DNA from: Victivallaceae bacterium
GTDB lineage: Bacteria > Verrucomicrobiota > Lentisphaeria > Victivallales > Victivallaceae
Reading direction: 5' to 3'
DNA length: 64,000 bases
Assembly (NCBI GenBank): GCA_028709805.1
Contig: JAQUTL010000012.1
Span: 1-64,000, forward strand
Shown here: positions 34,012 to 42,465 of the stretch, one piece after another
How positions within the stretch are numbered: position 1 is the first letter of the stretch
Layout: the number at the start of each line of letters is the position of its first letter
Program-made: the position numbers and the translations under genes
The notes under the pieces: generated by a model
The model's input: the letters and a program-made list of their open reading frames with translations, nothing else
What the model was told of the DNA's origin: nothing
Databases searched by the model: none

Positions 34012-34644
34012 TTACCGCCGGCGTTCACGACGCCGCCTCATCATCCAGACGCTGACCGCGCCGCCGGCCAGCAGCGTGGACAGCACCCCGGGCAGCGGCA
34101 TGCCGGAAGGCGGCTTGTTGTCGCCGGGAACCTTGCCGATCTCCACTGTGAAAGACAGCGAACCCGATCCGCCGGACGGCGCCCAGCCAGGACGGCTGTC
34201 GATGTACCCCATCGACACCGATGTATTGTTTTTGCCGTTGTTGCCCTCATAGACGGCGTTGCGGTCATCCCCCTTGTCCCCGCGGTAATAGGAATCGAGA
34301 TAATTCCCGTTCTCGTCTTTCATCCAGAACACCACGGTATCGCCGCGGTTGAAGTCTCCGACCTGCGCCGCGCCGTTGTTTGCCAGAGCACCGGTGTCAA
34401 TCTCGCCGCCGACGTACTTGCCGTTCTCCATCAGCGGATTGCCAGTCGCGTCAATCTTGTAGTAGCCAAAGTTTGTGATGCCGGCGGGCAACGCGCTCAT
34501 TCCGTTGACCGTGATGAAAAGCGACAGCGAACCGCCAACCTTGAATCCGACACCTTTGTTAGGATTGATGCGTGAAATCTGCTCGGCGGCAAAAACCCCG
34601 GCACCCAACAGGCAAGAACACAGCACAAATAAAAATTTCTTCAT
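34012..34644 (-). CDS. Exosortase-sorted surface protein with PLPG-type C-terminal signal
   Basis: 210 residues. A signal peptide (MKKFLFVLCSCLLGAGVFA) is followed by a glycine- and asparagine-rich domain of about 150 residues with no family match. The C-terminus is a tripartite sorting signal: motif GMPLPG, a hydrophobic segment (VLSTLLAGGAVSVWMM) and an Arg-rich tail (RRRRERRR). This is the PEP-CTERM layout, nearest to the VPLPA variant. ATG 34644 is 6 bases after GGGAGG; an upstream TTG is in frame. It has its own strong promoter and sits directly after the exosortase genes, so it is their likely substrate. Confidence 0.75.
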   Translation of the reverse strand: MKKFLFVLCSCLLGAGVFAAEQISRINPNKGVGFKVGGSLSLFITVNGMSALPAGITNFGYYKIDATGNPLMENGKYVGGEIDTGALANNGAAQVGDFNRGDTVVFWMKDENGNYLDSYYRGDKGDDRNAVYEGNNGKNNTSVSMGYIDSRPGWAPSGGSGSLSFTVEIGKVPGDNKPPSGMPLPGVLSTLLAGGAVSVWMMRRRRERRR

Positions 34645-34691
34645 TTTCAACCTCCCGGGCCGTGCATGCGGCCACCATAATTAGTCACTTG

Positions 34692-34720
34692 AATATATCA
34701 TATCGAAAAATGATTGTCAA
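34692..34720 (-). promoter_or_regulatory. Strong sigma70 promoter of the exosortase substrate gene
   Basis: Minus strand: TTGACA (34715-34720), 17 bases, TGA-TATATT (-10 at 34692-34697), the closest match to consensus in the window. The leader is about 40 bases and contains GGGAGG. Confidence 0.85.
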
Positions 34721-34725
34721 GTCTT

Positions 34726-35820
34726 TCAATCTTTATTATCGGTTTTTAACGCGCCGGCAATCCGGGCCGCAAAATCCGCAAGCCGCTTTTCCGCGGCGGC
34801 TTTGCCCTCGTGACCGTCAATAGCGGTGGAAAGCAGAATACTGCGCCAGCCGTCCGCATCGCCGCCGCGCCGGAAACGCATGAAACTTCCGGTTGAAACT
34901 CCGGGCCGCTCATACCACGCCCAGACCAGAATCCGCCGGCCGCGACCGGACGCCGTCAACGAATTGACCTGAAAAACACGGCCGGAAAGCCGAATTTCCG
35001 CCAAATCATCCGTCTCCACGCCAAAACCGCCGGAACGCAGACAATAACCGGCCGGGTGAATCTGATGAACGTCGGCAATTCCAGCGACATCAAGAACGTC
35101 GATTCCCTCGCCGTCCGGCGCAGCAAAATAATAACGCCGCACCGTGGAACCGGCGAAAAACCGCCGGTCGGCCGCGTCAGGATCAATCTCACGACCGAAG
35201 TATTCCGGAGCGGAAACGCCGGAAAAATCCGGTCGAACCTCCGGATAACTCCGCCATGACACTCCGCCGCACCAATATCCGGCAACCGCGCCGCCGCCGG
35301 CCAGACAGAATAACAAAAATTCCGGACCGACAATCCACCTCCACCGCCACACCGTGAACTGCCAGATCAGCGCCGCCGCCGCCACCGGCAACTTCGCCCC
35401 CCACGGGTCAAGACCGAACAACGCGCCGATCCGATATCCGACGCCGGGAATCACCAGCAGCAGCACCGTGAACGCCGGAAGAAACCGCCACCCGGTCCGC
35501 CAGCCGCCCAGCAGCCACGCCGACGACCACCACAGCATTATGCCCCCAGCGATCACCGCGGCGTTGATGTTCACAATCAATCCGCCGCAGCACAGCACCG
35601 CCGACGGGACCGCCGCAGTCAACGCCTCCGCGGATAAAGGTTCATTGCTTTTGAAGCCGTTTAACCGTGCCACCCCCAGCATCGCCAGAAACAACAGCAA
35701 GAACCCCCAGTTGTAACGCTCCAGCGGAGAGTCCAGCCACGAACGGACAAGATAATCCAGCCGTATCACGGAAAAGAGCGAGCAGCACCAGAACAGTGCA
35801 ATCTTATTTCTGCAATTCAT
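34726..35820 (-). CDS. Multi-pass membrane protein with EpsI-like domain (exosortase-associated)
   Basis: 364 residues. The first about 200 contain six or seven hydrophobic segments and exosortase-like phrases (ERYNWGFLLLFLAML, then LLLVIPGVGYRIGALFGL), but no Cys-Arg-His catalytic set. The C-terminal half has the EpsI pattern: a YYF strand, HQIHPAGYCLRSGGF (like the EpsI H-x-P-x-x-C-L) and VWAWY. EpsI proteins accompany or are fused to exosortases and assist exopolysaccharide-linked sorting. ATG 35820 is preferred over 35856 because GGGAGG lies upstream. It overlaps the exosortase gene by 17 bases. Confidence 0.7.
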   Translation of the reverse strand: MNCRNKIALFWCCSLFSVIRLDYLVRSWLDSPLERYNWGFLLLFLAMLGVARLNGFKSNEPLSAEALTAAVPSAVLCCGGLIVNINAAVIAGGIMLWWSSAWLLGGWRTGWRFLPAFTVLLLVIPGVGYRIGALFGLDPWGAKLPVAAAALIWQFTVWRWRWIVGPEFLLFCLAGGGAVAGYWCGGVSWRSYPEVRPDFSGVSAPEYFGREIDPDAADRRFFAGSTVRRYYFAAPDGEGIDVLDVAGIADVHQIHPAGYCLRSGGFGVETDDLAEIRLSGRVFQVNSLTASGRGRRILVWAWYERPGVSTGSFMRFRRGGDADGWRSILLSTAIDGHEGKAAAEKRLADFAARIAGALKTDNKD

Positions 35821-36682
35821 CGCCGGACGCCTCCCCTCCGCATCGTCCGCAGCCATCGCCGAAACAACGGCGCACCAGCCACAAAAGCATCACCGCCAAA
35901 GCGATAAACCCATATCCGAGAATCGTGTGAATATCATATTCCAGCGCCCGGTCGCCCAACAGCAGAAACAACCATGACGTAATCAGCAGCCGTACCGTAT
36001 TCGCGGCAATGACCACCGGAAGCAGACAAAGAAAATAGAGCGACTCCCTCCACCACGGCGCCGAGCGCAACCCGCCGAGCAGCAGCCACGAAATCAACAG
36101 CAGCACGCCGAGCTGACCGATTCCGCTGCACGCATCGGTGATCGCCAGACGGTCTCCGCCGACAAAAATCGACGTCTGTTCCCAACTCGCTCCACACCCG
36201 GTCAGTCTCAAAAACACAACGGTGCAAAACGCCGACAGCAACCGCAGAGGATAACCGGCCGAAAGCAGGACGATCTCCTGAAACGGCAGAATCAGGAAAT
36301 CCAGCGTCAGCAACGGAATCAGTTTGAGCGCCCCGGCGCCGAACCGCCGGACACCAAACGCAAGCACGCTCAGCAACAGTCCGCAGTTGCGCACGCCGTC
36401 CCGCCCGGCGTCGGGCGGGATCACCCACACCGCCGCCGCACCGGCGATCAACAGCCCCCATGCCGCGACCGTCGCAACAGCCGCACCGCAGCCGGACGAC
36501 TCACCGCTCCGACGCCTCATCCACCGCCAGGTCATCGCCGCCGCCAACAGCCCCAGCGCCAGCGGATCGTCCCATTTTCCGCCGCCGGACAACACCGCGC
36601 CGGCAACGCCGAACAGCCACGCCGCCGTCAGCAGCCCGCCGAACAGCACACCTTCCGGATTATTTCGCGGCGGTTCCGTCAT
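35804..36682 (-). CDS. Exosortase (archaeo/exosortase family transpeptidase)
   Basis: 292 residues, about eight membrane segments. All three catalytic residues of the family are in place: Cys185 in ITDACSGIGQLGVLL, Arg231 in NTVRLLITSW and His252 in DIHTILGYGFI. It should cleave the C-terminal sorting signal of surface proteins at the outer face of the inner membrane and transfer them to another carrier. The start overlaps the TPR gene by 23 bases with no clear ribosome binding site, so translation is probably coupled. The adjacent substrate gene suggests a dedicated system. Confidence 0.92.
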   Translation of the reverse strand: MTEPPRNNPEGVLFGGLLTAAWLFGVAGAVLSGGGKWDDPLALGLLAAAMTWRWMRRRSGESSGCGAAVATVAAWGLLIAGAAAVWVIPPDAGRDGVRNCGLLLSVLAFGVRRFGAGALKLIPLLTLDFLILPFQEIVLLSAGYPLRLLSAFCTVVFLRLTGCGASWEQTSIFVGGDRLAITDACSGIGQLGVLLLISWLLLGGLRSAPWWRESLYFLCLLPVVIAANTVRLLITSWLFLLLGDRALEYDIHTILGYGFIALAVMLLWLVRRCFGDGCGRCGGEASGDELQK

Positions 36683-38942
36683 TGCTCACCGCCGCCACTT
36701 TATCGGCATATTCCAGCGCCACCCGGTTTTCCGGAAAGCGCTTATATAGTTTGTTGCAGTACTTGCGGCATTCGCCATATTTTCCGGCGGCAAACGCCTG
36801 CTTGATCAACTCCTCGGCGGAGCCGCTCCACGCGGCGGACACCCGGTCATCCGTCTCGCCGTCCACCAGTTTGCCCAGCACCCGCTCCGCCATTTCATAT
36901 TTTCCCGATTCGTAAAGACGAAGACCGTAAATTCGGCGGGAAGTGTCCCCGTCATCGGTTTTCCATACCGCCTCCGCCTCGCTGAGCGCCTGCGCCCGAT
37001 CGCCGACTGCCGACAACAGCTCGGACAGATTCAACCTGATTACTTCCGGTGACGGATATACCGGTTTGAGCCGCTGATATATTTTGATGGCGTCATCGTT
37101 TTCGTTTGCCACGCCCAGCAGCCCGGCCATGCGGAACAGCAATTCGGCGTCTTCCGGCTTGCGCTCATCCAGAAAATTCTCGGCCAATATCCGCCGAACC
37201 CCGGCAACCGCGTCTTTGGTGTCGCCCCGAAGCATGGAGGACTCCGCCGCTATCAACGGCAGCAGGCGGTCGTCTCCGGAATTTTTGTTGTTTTTCACCG
37301 CGTCGGCAAGCAGATCCAGCCCGGAGACTTCGGAATGGCGGACACAAAACGCCAGATAATTTTTTATGATGCCGGAGTCATCCGGAAACGACTTCAATAA
37401 TTCCTGAAATTCATGGTTGGCCTCGTCAATCCGGCCCAGTCCCTCAAGCGCGATCACCTGCTGCATAATCACCGCGGAAGTGCGGTTGCCGTTGTCCAGA
37501 TTGCGCACCGCCAGATTCAGCATTTCCGCAAAATCGCCGCGCTGCATGGCGTGCATGGCGGCAACGTCAAGCACGGTGGGGTCGTCGGGGAAATTTTTCA
37601 GCGCGTTGTTCAGATCCAGCTGAGCCACCGTGCCGCCCTGCATTTCGTCAAGCAGCAGAGCGCGGGTGAGCAGCAGATTCGGCGCACCGGGAGACGCCAG
37701 CACCCTGGCCAGCGAAGCAAGCGAGTTGATCCGCACCTGATCGTACAGCCGGGTAATCAGCGGCTGCACCATGTCATAAGCATACGGATAGAGATAGTTC
37801 AGCCGGGGCAGTCCGCGAATAAGGCGAATCAGCCGAACCACCTGCGGCACATTGTCGTGCCGCGCATAGGAGGAGAGCTGAATCATCACGGCCAGGGCGG
37901 AATCAAAACTCTCATCAAGTTTTGGCACAAATTCATCGACTTTCGCGTCATCCCCCTTCAGATAAGCCGCCAAAGCGTCAAGATAACAGCCGGTCATCAG
38001 CTCAGGTTTGCCGCCGGAACGGAAATATCCGGCAAGTTTTTCGATACCGCCGATATCTTTTGAATAGGCCAGCGATTCACCATAGCAGATCACCGATTTC
38101 AGCGTCAGTCCGTAATACATCGCCTTTTCATAAACAACGGACGCCGCTTCAAACTTTCCCTCGTCAAAATAAAAATCACCGAGAATCGGCATACCGACTT
38201 CGGGATTCAGCTCGGAAAGTCTTTTCAAAACGGTTCCGGCCTTCTCAAAATCGCCGGCATTTATATCAATTTTTGCCAGAATCAGCATGGCTTCGCCCGC
38301 CACGGCGATGTCGGAGGAGCCGGCGAACGCCTCGAGTTTGCCGCGAACCGCCGGAGTATCGTCCAACCGCTCCCCGAAAATGAACAACAACAACCCGGCC
38401 AGCGGCGATTTGGCCGCCTCATTCGCCGGCAACTTCAAAAACAGTTCCTGCGCGGTTTTCTGTGATCCCGCCCGGAATTCGGCCAGCGACCGCAGCGCCA
38501 GCACGTCATCGCGTTCGGCAACCGCCGACGGAAGCGGTCCTGCCATGGCCAGCAGACTGCGGTATTCGCGGCCGGACGCCAGCGCACGCAGCGCATTCAC
38601 CGCGTATTCCTTATTGTACGGATTCAAGGCTCCGGCCATGCTCCAGACTTCGGCGGCGTCCCGCCAGCGCTTCTGCTTTTCCAGCAGCTCGGCAAAACGG
38701 ACCACCAGTTTTTCGTTGTCCCGATCGGCCAGCACGCAATAACGCAGCAGCACTTCGGCCTGATCGTAATCACCGGCGGCCATCAATTTTTCAGCCTCGG
38801 CAACCCGGCTCACCCGCCGGTAATGACGTACACCAAAATAACCGCCGACCAGCGAGGTTGCAACGACCGCGACCGCCGCACCCGCCAATACCAACTTTTT
38901 CATCGGACCGGACAACACCGACGTCTTTGAATTTTTTTCCAT
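36660..38942 (-). CDS. Membrane-anchored TPR protein of the exosortase locus
   Basis: 760 residues. A cytoplasmic N-terminus is followed by one TM segment (about 14-37, KKLVLAGAAVAVVATSLVGGY) and then repeated 34-residue helical pairs (for example AEAEKLMAAGDYDQAEVLLRYCV, AVVYEKAMYYG and AIKIYQRLKPVYPS), spanning almost the whole protein. Such TPR proteins (PrsT-like) are encoded with exosortases and polysaccharide export genes; a scaffold role is inferred. GGAGAGG lies before the ATG at 38942, and the ORF extension upstream is not used. It is the first gene of the three-gene operon. Confidence 0.85.
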   Translation of the reverse strand: MEKNSKTSVLSGPMKKLVLAGAAVAVVATSLVGGYFGVRHYRRVSRVAEAEKLMAAGDYDQAEVLLRYCVLADRDNEKLVVRFAELLEKQKRWRDAAEVWSMAGALNPYNKEYAVNALRALASGREYRSLLAMAGPLPSAVAERDDVLALRSLAEFRAGSQKTAQELFLKLPANEAAKSPLAGLLLFIFGERLDDTPAVRGKLEAFAGSSDIAVAGEAMLILAKIDINAGDFEKAGTVLKRLSELNPEVGMPILGDFYFDEGKFEAASVVYEKAMYYGLTLKSVICYGESLAYSKDIGGIEKLAGYFRSGGKPELMTGCYLDALAAYLKGDDAKVDEFVPKLDESFDSALAVMIQLSSYARHDNVPQVVRLIRLIRGLPRLNYLYPYAYDMVQPLITRLYDQVRINSLASLARVLASPGAPNLLLTRALLLDEMQGGTVAQLDLNNALKNFPDDPTVLDVAAMHAMQRGDFAEMLNLAVRNLDNGNRTSAVIMQQVIALEGLGRIDEANHEFQELLKSFPDDSGIIKNYLAFCVRHSEVSGLDLLADAVKNNKNSGDDRLLPLIAAESSMLRGDTKDAVAGVRRILAENFLDERKPEDAELLFRMAGLLGVANENDDAIKIYQRLKPVYPSPEVIRLNLSELLSAVGDRAQALSEAEAVWKTDDGDTSRRIYGLRLYESGKYEMAERVLGKLVDGETDDRVSAAWSGSAEELIKQAFAAGKYGECRKYCNKLYKRFPENRVALEYADKVAAVSNDGTAAK

Positions 38943-39024
38943 AAGCACCTCTCCATTTCTGCTTCCGGCGCAAGCGCCGCATACGCACAATACCCCTGCC
39001 CCGCAACGGATTCATATGGACATT

Positions 39025-39053
39025 ACGATATACCGCAACTTCAGCCCCGTCAA
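39025..39053 (-). promoter_or_regulatory. Sigma70 promoter of the TPR-exosortase operon
   Basis: Minus strand: TTGACG (39048-39053), 17 bases, TATCGT (39025-39030). The leader is about 75 bases. Confidence 0.65.
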
Positions 39054-39105
39054 TCTTTTTTCAAAAAAATAAGAAAAAAGTCTTCCGGCAACCGCACTTG
39101 AGACA

Positions 39106-39133
39106 TTGACAAAAACTTCAGCCGTGCTATTTT
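39106..39133 (+). promoter_or_regulatory. Sigma70 promoter of the 39180 gene
   Basis: TTGACA (39106-39111), 16 bases, TGC-TATTTT (-10 at 39128-39133). It diverges from the TPR operon promoter. Confidence 0.7.
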
Positions 39134-39179
39134 TAGAGATACTGAAGAGGATGTATACACCAGCGCACAAACAAATATT

Positions 39180-39659
39180 ATGAAATATATCCACTTTACC
39201 GGCATACAAAAATTTCAGATGGAAAAACTTCCGTTGCGCTATATCATCCCGATGATTCTGGCGATGACGGCGATATTGTCCTTTTTTTTCGGCAAAGAGG
39301 AGGCCGAGAATGCCCACGGCGGCAGCAATGTTCCAATGGACGTGGCGGCGCAGCGCATGCCGGACGGCGCCTCCGATGTGCAATATTACTTCAGTCCGAC
39401 CTTCACCGCGTTTGAATTCAACACCGACGAGCCGACGTTTACACGCTGGGCCGCCGCATGGACCCCGCACGAAATTTCGTCCCCGGTCAAAATCAAGCGT
39501 CACAACTATATGGGCGACGCCGCCGGACCGGTTGACGCCCCCGACGAAATCACCGTGACCGCCGGTCTTGCCGCCGGACACATGAGGCCGGACGGCACCG
39601 GTGAAATGACGGTGTTCGACCGCACGCTGAACCGGGCGTATTATCTGAACATTCCATAA
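39180..39659 (+). CDS. Hypothetical membrane-anchored protein
   Basis: 159 residues with one hydrophobic segment (about 23-37, YIIPMILAMTAILSFFF) and a periplasmic domain of about 115 residues (VQYYFSPTFTAFEFNTDEPTF and HNYMGDAAGPVDAPDEITVTA). No family is recognised. Neither ATG 39180 nor ATG 39219 has a good ribosome binding site; the first gives a 24-residue cytoplasmic tail. It diverges from the exosortase operon, and a functional link is only suggested by position. Confidence 0.65.
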   Translation: MKYIHFTGIQKFQMEKLPLRYIIPMILAMTAILSFFFGKEEAENAHGGSNVPMDVAAQRMPDGASDVQYYFSPTFTAFEFNTDEPTFTRWAAAWTPHEISSPVKIKRHNYMGDAAGPVDAPDEITVTAGLAAGHMRPDGTGEMTVFDRTLNRAYYLNIP

Positions 39660-39666
39660 GCAGACG

Positions 39667-39702
39667 AAAAAAATCCGGCCGGGGCATAAACCCGCAGCCG
39701 GA
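39667..39702 (-). terminator. Terminator of the PHP-GH20 operon
   Basis: On the minus strand TCCGGCTGCGGG pairs with CCCCGGCCGGA with internal mismatches, followed by seven T. Confidence 0.7.
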
Positions 39703-39732
39703 GTCGCGCCGGAAATCCCGGCATTCCATGGA

Positions 39733-42447
39733 TCAGTCGAGCGCCGACAATCCAAGCAGATAATACGGAATCCCGCGGCCGGCCACCTTAATGGCGGCAA
39801 TTTCCTTATCAGGCGCCGGATTATCCCAGGAAAAACACCAGACCCGCACCGGAGTTCCATCGTCCGCCGTCCATTCGGCGCAGCGGTGCTTCGGCAGCAT
39901 CGTGTTGTAGTCAGCGCCGGTCAGCGCCACTTCGCGGTTGAACCGTACCGGAATATCCGCCGTGGAACCGTCGGCATATTCGACCGTCAAATCAGCCACG
40001 GCCGACCCGCCGTACATGGCAACGGGAGGTTTTCGCATCGAATTCAGGAAATAAAGCCGCGAAGCCTTCAACCCGTCGGGAAATGCGATCTTCGCCTCAT
40101 CCGGCAGAACCGGGTTCAACTGGGAATGAACGGAAATCACCGCGGGGAACCCGTCTCTTTCGCCGATTCTGAACCTGACCGCGCAGTCAAGCGGCTTCAG
40201 CAGGGCGGTATCGAAGCCCAGCATCGGCTCCACCAGAAACGGACGGACGGCCGGATCAAGCTTCAGATTGGCCGCGTTGCCCAGATCGATCATGCGGCCT
40301 GGTCCGGCGTTGTCGACCACCTCCGGGAACATCCGCAGATTCAGTTCGTCGCCGGGAGAAAACATATTAGCCGCGTCGGAGGAGTCCCAGGCGCGGGAGC
40401 CGACCGCGATATAGGCGGCCACCTGCTCCGGATTGTCCTGATAAATCCGGTCGAACCCGTTGTAACCGGCCCAGATGGTGCCCATCACGCCGAGACACTT
40501 GTTCCGCAAAACAGCGTCGGTCATATTCCGGACATTGTCCGGCTCCATCCAGTGGCAGCCGACCACATCGAACCCTTCGCCGCGCATATCGACGATATTC
40601 GGCTCGTTGACGTCGGCGCCGTAGTTCCAATGGGCGAACACAATGTCGCGCGGAAGCTCCTTCCTCGCCTCGTCCAATCCGAAAAGACTGATCGTTTTGC
40701 CGTCGGCGGCAAACACATCCGGCGAACGCATGAACATATCCTGCCACATCATCATGCGCAGATTGTTGCGTTTGCAGTAGTCGTAATAGAACATCACGTC
40801 GTCCATAATCAGCTTGCGGGCGCCGATCGCGCGGTTTTCCGGCAGGACGGGATAATCGTATTCGCTGCCGACTTCATCATGCCCGATATGGAGATATTGC
40901 GGATGATTGAAAACCTCTATCACCTCATCCAGCGTCTCGGCCATCAGCGGATGAACCGCCGGATGACGCGGATTGTACACCGTGCATTTGTCCGGATTCT
41001 CGGCCATATCGCGGTTCTGGCCGTTCTTGAACAGCCACTCGCAGTGGCCGAGCGTCTGAAACAAAGGATTGACGTCGATAAAATTATCGTTGGCAATTTT
41101 TATGAGTTTGCGGAGATCGTCCTTGCTCATCGCCCACGGCTGGCGGACGGAGGTCGTGGCATCCCACGCAACATATTCGCACTCAATGAACAGCGTGTTG
41201 ATCCGCAGCGGCGTCAACAGTTTTTCGATAATGTCGCCGTGCACTTTGAGCGAAGAATCGTCAACCATGATCAGAACGGCGCGCATATCGACGTCCGGCC
41301 AGTCCTCGATGCGGACGTTGCGGCGGCGGCGGTCGGCCAGAGTACGGATCGCATAGAATACGCCGCGCGAATTGGAGGCGGAGATATTCACGCCGTCGTG
41401 AGCGGTTTCCAGAACATAGCCGTCCGGACGGATGGTTTTGTCCGCGGTGACGGTCACCGGAAGTTTTTTATTGCGGTCGCCGGTGTTGAGTTTCTCCAAT
41501 GCGGCCGTCAACCGGTCGCCGTCGGGGAAGCCGTCCGGCAGAACCAGATAATAATCGGTTTCCGGCAGCAGAACCTCGTCGCGCACGGTGATTTTTTTGC
41601 AATTCGGCAGCAGTTCAGGCTTGCGCGCCGGCGTAACGGCGAGCCGGTCAACCGCGACCGCCTCCGGCGAACCGAGCGGCGACAGCGGCGGCGGGAAATT
41701 GACGCCGGGCGCAAAATCGAAACGCACCGAGATCACTTCATGTATTTTCTCGCCGGCGGCAAAGTCACCGATACGACCGATCCAGATGCCGGGCGTCGAG
41801 CATTCAACGCCGATGTCAAATCCGAAGCCGCGCCGGTCCACCGCCGAAAGCGGCAACCCGGACAGCACCTCGATCGTATAGGTGCCGAGCTTGGTGTCAA
41901 AAACGATTTTTTTCCAGTTTTCAACCAGCGGGCGGGCGCGATAAACCCAGTCATCCGGGATTTTCCCCTTAACCGTCGAGCCGTCCGCCAGCGTTGCGGT
42001 GAATCCGGCATCGCGCATCAGCGCCTCAGGAATCATCAGAGCGGAATATTCAAACGCGGCCGGAACGTCCGCCAGCGCCTCGCCGTCAAGCGTAACAACG
42101 GCGCAGTCCGGACAAACCTCCACCGAATATTCATCGAGCCGGTATTTTTCCGGCGGCGGCAGCAGTTTCAATGTCAGCTTATAGCCGTCGGCCGTAGCGG
42201 TTTCAACCGTCTCGGTCTTCCACCAGGTGGTCATGAAATATTTGTCGCCCCACGGCGGCTGGGCGGCGATGAATCGGGAGAACAGCGACAGGTCGATCCC
42301 GCGCCGCAGCGCAACACCGCTTGACGACAGATCGGCCGAATAACCGGCCGCCTCAGGTGCTTCGGATTCCCCGGCTCCCGCACATGGAACCGCCGCAACA
42401 ACGCCGAACGTCAGCATTGCGGCTAATTTCAAGACAAGTCGATTCAT
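39733..42447 (-). CDS. Secreted GH20-like protein, second paralogue
   Basis: 904 residues with a signal peptide (MNRLVLKLAAMLTFGVVAAVPCAG). The architecture is the same as for the gene at 29298: a beta-rich N-terminal region, alpha/beta domain, GH20-like barrel with LHIGHDEV near residue 520, then a beta-rich C-terminus. Shared phrases include NDNFIDVNPLFQTLGHCEWLF and FYYDYCKRNN. It is probably an exo-hexosaminidase on extracellular glycans; activity is inferred from the Asp-Glu pair. It follows the PHP-domain gene by 18 bases and uses ribosome binding site AGGAAAAG. Confidence 0.85.
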   Translation of the reverse strand: MNRLVLKLAAMLTFGVVAAVPCAGAGESEAPEAAGYSADLSSSGVALRRGIDLSLFSRFIAAQPPWGDKYFMTTWWKTETVETATADGYKLTLKLLPPPEKYRLDEYSVEVCPDCAVVTLDGEALADVPAAFEYSALMIPEALMRDAGFTATLADGSTVKGKIPDDWVYRARPLVENWKKIVFDTKLGTYTIEVLSGLPLSAVDRRGFGFDIGVECSTPGIWIGRIGDFAAGEKIHEVISVRFDFAPGVNFPPPLSPLGSPEAVAVDRLAVTPARKPELLPNCKKITVRDEVLLPETDYYLVLPDGFPDGDRLTAALEKLNTGDRNKKLPVTVTADKTIRPDGYVLETAHDGVNISASNSRGVFYAIRTLADRRRRNVRIEDWPDVDMRAVLIMVDDSSLKVHGDIIEKLLTPLRINTLFIECEYVAWDATTSVRQPWAMSKDDLRKLIKIANDNFIDVNPLFQTLGHCEWLFKNGQNRDMAENPDKCTVYNPRHPAVHPLMAETLDEVIEVFNHPQYLHIGHDEVGSEYDYPVLPENRAIGARKLIMDDVMFYYDYCKRNNLRMMMWQDMFMRSPDVFAADGKTISLFGLDEARKELPRDIVFAHWNYGADVNEPNIVDMRGEGFDVVGCHWMEPDNVRNMTDAVLRNKCLGVMGTIWAGYNGFDRIYQDNPEQVAAYIAVGSRAWDSSDAANMFSPGDELNLRMFPEVVDNAGPGRMIDLGNAANLKLDPAVRPFLVEPMLGFDTALLKPLDCAVRFRIGERDGFPAVISVHSQLNPVLPDEAKIAFPDGLKASRLYFLNSMRKPPVAMYGGSAVADLTVEYADGSTADIPVRFNREVALTGADYNTMLPKHRCAEWTADDGTPVRVWCFSWDNPAPDKEIAAIKVAGRGIPYYLLGLSALD

Positions 42448-42465
42448 TTTCTTTTCCTGTGTTTT

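Noticed and set aside
39886-42324. 812-codon plus-strand ORF opposite the second GH20-like gene
   Set aside because: Same codon-bias artefact; composition is Arg/His/Gln-rich and there is no ribosome binding site or promoter.
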